Source: Gammaproteobacteria bacterium | GTDB taxonomy: Bacteria > Pseudomonadota > Gammaproteobacteria > GCA-001735895 | DNA: 6,670 nucleotides | NCBI GenBank assembly: GCA_003645435.1 | Contig: QNFD01000151.1 | Location: 1 to 6,670 of the forward strand | Direction: 5' to 3' | Shown: piece after piece, positions 3,734 to 6,670 of the stretch | Numbering within the stretch: the first letter of the stretch is position 1 | Layout: each line of letters opens with the position of its first letter | Notes under the pieces: generated by a model | Databases searched by the model: none | Told to the model about the DNA's origin: nothing | The model's input: the letters and a program-made list of their open reading frames with translations, nothing else | Translations under genes and position numbers: made by a program

Positions 3734-6157
3734 ATGAATTCACATTACCGGGTCGTAGTCATCGGCGGTGGGGTAGTTGGTGCATCCGTGCTTTATCACT
3801 TGGCCAGGTACGGGTGGAAAGACGTTTGCCTGATCGAACGGGATGTTCTTACCGCGGGTTCGTCATGGCATGCGGCCGGTGGTATCCACGCGCTCAATGC
3901 TGATCCAAACATGGCTGCATTGCAGGCCTACACCATCGATTTACTGTCCGAGATCGAGCAGGAAAGCGGTCAGGATATCGGACTGCATATGACAGGGGGT
4001 ATTACCGTTGCCTCGGCGCCGGCGCGTTGGGAATGGTTACAGGCGACTTACAGAATTTTTCAAACCATCGGTATCGAAGATTGTCACCTGATGACGCCGG
4101 ACGAGATCAAGGAAAAATGTCCCATAATGGATGTCGGTGGCGTGCTCGGCGGATTGTGGGCGGATCGTGAAGGCTATATTGATACTACGGGCACCGTGCA
4201 CGCCTATGCCCGGGCCGCGAAGCAACGCGGTGCAGAAGTCATAGAACACAACCGGGTTTTGGAGCTGCGGCAAAGGCCAGACCTGAGCTGGGATGTAGTC
4301 ACCGAGAAAGGCACTATCAATGCGGAGCATGTTGTTAATGCCGGCGGCTTGTGGGCGAAGCAGGTGGGCCGCATGGTGGGACTGGATTTGCCGTTGTCTC
4401 CCCTCAAGCATCACTACCTCGTGACAGAAACCATTGCGGAAATCGCCGCCCTGGATTTCGAGGTGCCGATGATGGTGGACCTCGAAGGTTTTACCTATAT
4501 GCGACAGGATCAGCAGGGAATACTGGTCGGCATCTATGAACTCAACTACGAGCACTGGGAAATTGACGGTGCGCCCTGGGACTATGGGATCGAACTCTTC
4601 AATGAAGATATCGACCGTATTTCCGATGAACTGACCATGGCGTTCAATCGTTACCCTTGCCTGCAGGAGGTTGGCATCAAGAATTGGGTGAACGGCGCCT
4701 TCACTTTTTCCCCGGATGGCAATCCATTAGTGGGCCCGGTCCGGGGCGTGAAAAACTATTGGTTGGCCTGTGGGGTGATGGCAGGCTTTCTACAGGGCGG
4801 TGGTGTCGGTAAAACCCTGGCCGAGTGGATGATTCACGGGGAGCCTGAAGCCGATGCCTGGCCGATGGATATCGCCCGTTATGGTGATTTCACTTCCAAC
4901 CGGGAATATATAAAACAAACCACGGGGCAGTTCTATTCGCGGCGTTTCGTGATGACTTACCCCAACGAACAATTACCCGCGGGGCGCCCGTTGAAGAAAT
5001 CCGCCGCCTACACCGCGATGGCCGAGGCCGGTGCGGTCTGGGGAGAACTCTGGGGTCTGGAGGTTCCGCTGTGTTTCGGTCCCCCGGGGTTTAAGGAGAC
5101 TCCAACGCTCAAACGATCAAACGCGTTTGAGCTGGTTGCGCAGGAATGTAAAGCAGTGCGTGAGAAAGTCGGCCTGCTCGATGTAAGCGCATTCTCCCGT
5201 TACGAAGTATCCGGTAAAGACGCACAAGCCTGGCTGGATCGCGTATTAGCCTGTCCCTTACCCAAACCTGGTCGTTCCCGTCTGGCGCCGATGCTGTCCG
5301 CGGAAGGTCGGTTGAAAGGCGATCTGACCGTATTTAACTGGGGGGATGGGACCTGGTGGCTGATGGGCTCGTATTACTTACGCAACTGGCACCTGCGCCG
5401 CTTTCACGACACTATCGAAGCCGAAGGCTTTAACGACGTTCAGGTAAAAGATATTGCAGACAACACGGTTGGATTTTCCCTGTCGGGTCCTAATTCGCGC
5501 AAAGTTTTAGAACAGCTGACCCACCAGGATATCAGTCACGAGGCACTGCCATTTCTCGGCTGCACCAGTTTGGACGTCGGTTTGATCCGGGCCAGGGTTT
5601 GTCGCATCTCGGTGACCGGGGAACTGGGATATGAAATCAATTGCAACGCATCTGAACATATTTCCCTGCGGGAAATGTTACTGGAAGCGGGCGAGGAGCA
5701 CGGTATTTGCGAATATGGTTTCTATGCAATGAATTCACTGCGCATGGAAAAAAGCTTCGGCATTTGGTCGGCGGAGTTTATGCAGAATTACACGCCCGGG
5801 ATGACCGGGATGGACCGATGGATTGATTTTGACAAAGATTTCATTGGTCGTGATGCAGCGTTGAAAGAAAAGTTGGAAAACTCGGCGCCACAGCGTTTGA
5901 TCACCCTGGAGATTGACGCTGAAGATGCTGATGCTTCCGGCTACGAACCGGTTTGGAGTGGCGCTAAGCGAATTGGATTTATTACATCCGGTGTTTACGG
6001 CCACACTACCAACAAGAGCCTGGCAATGGCGTTGGTCGAGCCAGGCTTTACCGAAGTCGGCACGCAATTAAGTTGCCATGTTGTCGGGGTTGAGCGCTTG
6101 GCAACAGTCATTGCACATTCGCCCTATGATCCCGCGGGTAGTGCAATGCGCAAGTAA
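3734..6157 (+). CDS. FAD-dependent oxidoreductase fused to GcvT domain (dimethylglycine/sarcosine dehydrogenase-like)
   Basis: An 807-aa flavoprotein of the DMGDH/SARDH family, which oxidatively demethylates N-methyl amino acids and passes the one-carbon unit to tetrahydrofolate. Residues about 5-370 are the DAO-type FAD domain: dinucleotide loop GGGVVG (11-16), Glu35 ending the second strand, and SSWHAAGG (43-50), whose His46 aligns with the histidine carrying covalent FAD in mammalian DMGDH. Residues about 375-450 form the linking FAO_M region. About 461-700 is the GcvT folate-binding domain, with Asp530 in GRLKGDLTV at the place of the GcvT catalytic Asp, TGELGYEI, and NSLRMEKSFGIW. About 715-800 is the GcvT C-terminal barrel. 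Length matches mature mitochondrial DMGDH, and no signal peptide is seen. It is monocistronic, with its own likely promoter, and converges on the HAD gene. Dimethylglycine or sarcosine from glycine betaine is the likeliest substrate, but no betaine genes are nearby and close paralogues differ in substrate. Confidence 0.9.
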   Translation: MNSHYRVVVIGGGVVGASVLYHLARYGWKDVCLIERDVLTAGSSWHAAGGIHALNADPNMAALQAYTIDLLSEIEQESGQDIGLHMTGGITVASAPARWEWLQATYRIFQTIGIEDCHLMTPDEIKEKCPIMDVGGVLGGLWADREGYIDTTGTVHAYARAAKQRGAEVIEHNRVLELRQRPDLSWDVVTEKGTINAEHVVNAGGLWAKQVGRMVGLDLPLSPLKHHYLVTETIAEIAALDFEVPMMVDLEGFTYMRQDQQGILVGIYELNYEHWEIDGAPWDYGIELFNEDIDRISDELTMAFNRYPCLQEVGIKNWVNGAFTFSPDGNPLVGPVRGVKNYWLACGVMAGFLQGGGVGKTLAEWMIHGEPEADAWPMDIARYGDFTSNREYIKQTTGQFYSRRFVMTYPNEQLPAGRPLKKSAAYTAMAEAGAVWGELWGLEVPLCFGPPGFKETPTLKRSNAFELVAQECKAVREKVGLLDVSAFSRYEVSGKDAQAWLDRVLACPLPKPGRSRLAPMLSAEGRLKGDLTVFNWGDGTWWLMGSYYLRNWHLRRFHDTIEAEGFNDVQVKDIADNTVGFSLSGPNSRKVLEQLTHQDISHEALPFLGCTSLDVGLIRARVCRISVTGELGYEINCNASEHISLREMLLEAGEEHGICEYGFYAMNSLRMEKSFGIWSAEFMQNYTPGMTGMDRWIDFDKDFIGRDAALKEKLENSAPQRLITLEIDAEDADASGYEPVWSGAKRIGFITSGVYGHTTNKSLAMALVEPGFTEVGTQLSCHVVGVERLATVIAHSPYDPAGSAMRK

Positions 6158-6209
6158 CCGGGGTGACGGAATGATACAGATTACGGACGCAGTCATCACA
6201 AACCAAATA

Positions 6210-6670
6210 CTAACTTCGTAAATCGATAACTCGCCAACCCCGTTGGCTGGCGATGATGCCCAGTTTCTCGTCCGGATTAACCGCAACAGGATTTGAGACT
6301 TGTTCGAGCAGGGCTATATCGTTGATCGAGTCGCTGTAAAAGTAACTACCCTCGAGATTGTGGCGGTTGTCTGCCAGCCAGGCATTGAGCGCAACGACCT
6401 TGCCTTCCTTGTAGGTAGGTGTGCCGAGGTAGTGACCGGTATATTGATTGTCAATTATTTCGGGTTCGGTGGAGAGGATATGGGGTATGTCGAGTAGTTC
6501 GGCAATCGGTTCGGTAATGAATAGATTTGTAGCGCTGATGATTATCAGGGTATCACCGCGATCACGATGACGGCTTAACAGGGCACGGGTTCCCGGGGCA
6601 ACAATCGGCTTGATCCAGCTATCCACGAAATCGGCTCGCCAGCTATATAAACTGTCTAGTGAGTGTTTCG
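6210..6670 (-). CDS. HAD-IB family phosphatase, SerB/histidinol-phosphatase-like (5' end outside window)
   Basis: Haloacid-dehalogenase-type phosphomonoesterase of the IB subfamily that includes phosphoserine phosphatase and the HAD-type histidinol-phosphatases of Pseudomonas. The frame is open from the window edge to the TAG at 6212-6210, giving 152 visible codons of an expected 215-225. The missing N-terminus carries the DxD nucleophile motif. Counting from the first whole codon, motif II is IISATN (Ser45), the motif III lysine is Lys90 in EGKV, and motif IV is DSIND at 113-117, all intact. A GTG at 6626 could be read as a start, but the 14 codons before it (including SLYSWRADF) continue the family's fold, so the gene begins beyond the window. 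It converges with the oxidoreductase gene, with 52 bp between stops and no clear terminator there. A diverged fragment of a sister gene lies at 3387-3461. Substrate is not decidable here. Confidence 0.88.
   Translation of the reverse strand, partial: KHSLDSLYSWRADFVDSWIKPIVAPGTRALLSRHRDRGDTLIIISATNLFITEPIAELLDIPHILSTEPEIIDNQYTGHYLGTPTYKEGKVVALNAWLADNRHNLEGSYFYSDSINDIALLEQVSNPVAVNPDEKLGIIASQRGWRVIDLRS

Noticed and set aside
4037..4555. 172-aa minus-strand open frame
   Set aside because: It lies wholly inside the oxidoreductase coding region on the other strand and has no family resemblance.
5735..6067. 110-aa minus-strand open frame
   Set aside because: Antisense shadow of the GcvT part of the oxidoreductase gene.
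6158..6209. Bidirectional terminator between the convergent genes
   Set aside because: I looked for a stem followed by a T-run on either strand and found only weak partial complementarity, so none is called.
6210..6626. HAD protein starting at GTG 6626 as a complete 138-aa gene
   Set aside because: The frame is open upstream to the window edge with family-like sequence, and a 138-aa version would lack the catalytic DxD motif.

Overview
The window looks like chromosomal DNA of a free-living, probably marine or environmental gammaproteobacterium. The best evidence is the dcd product: it is 188 aa and closely resembles, along its whole length as I remember it, the dCTP deaminase of Pseudomonas and relatives. 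Base composition is near 50% GC by eye. Genes are tightly packed, with Shine-Dalgarno sites and several GTG/TTG starts. I saw no rRNA, tRNA, CRISPR array, IS element or phage gene.

Left part (1-2688): a redox or electrophile-response module. On the minus strand, in order of transcription, are a DoxX-family membrane protein, an AzoR-type FMN quinone/azo reductase and a pirin (cut by the window edge). A LysR-type regulator is divergent from them. The 99-bp divergent gap holds a perfect 7-bp dyad (AACAGTG-N12-CACTGTT) and an AT palindrome, which are good candidates for the regulator's operator.

Middle (2689-3733): dcd (dCTP deaminase, dTMP supply) on the plus strand, most likely starting at TTG. 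It is followed by a 358-bp stretch without an intact gene. This stretch is not empty. It holds two gene relics on the minus strand, joined within about 10 bp. One is a 75-bp internal piece of a HAD-IB phosphatase gene, about 77% identical to the intact HAD gene at the right end of the window and carrying a Trp-to-stop change. The other is the last ~45 codons of an Lrp/AsnC-type regulator. After them come a probable promoter and ribosome binding site for the next gene.

Right part (3734-6670): a single 807-aa flavoprotein on the plus strand, of the dimethylglycine/sarcosine dehydrogenase type (FAD oxidoreductase fused to a GcvT-like folate domain). It converges on a HAD-IB phosphatase (SerB/histidinol-phosphatase-like) that runs off the window edge.

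No clearly new system is visible. The most informative signals are the double relic downstream of dcd, which records a past rearrangement around the oxidoreductase gene, and the LysR / DoxX-AzoR-pirin module with its dyad.
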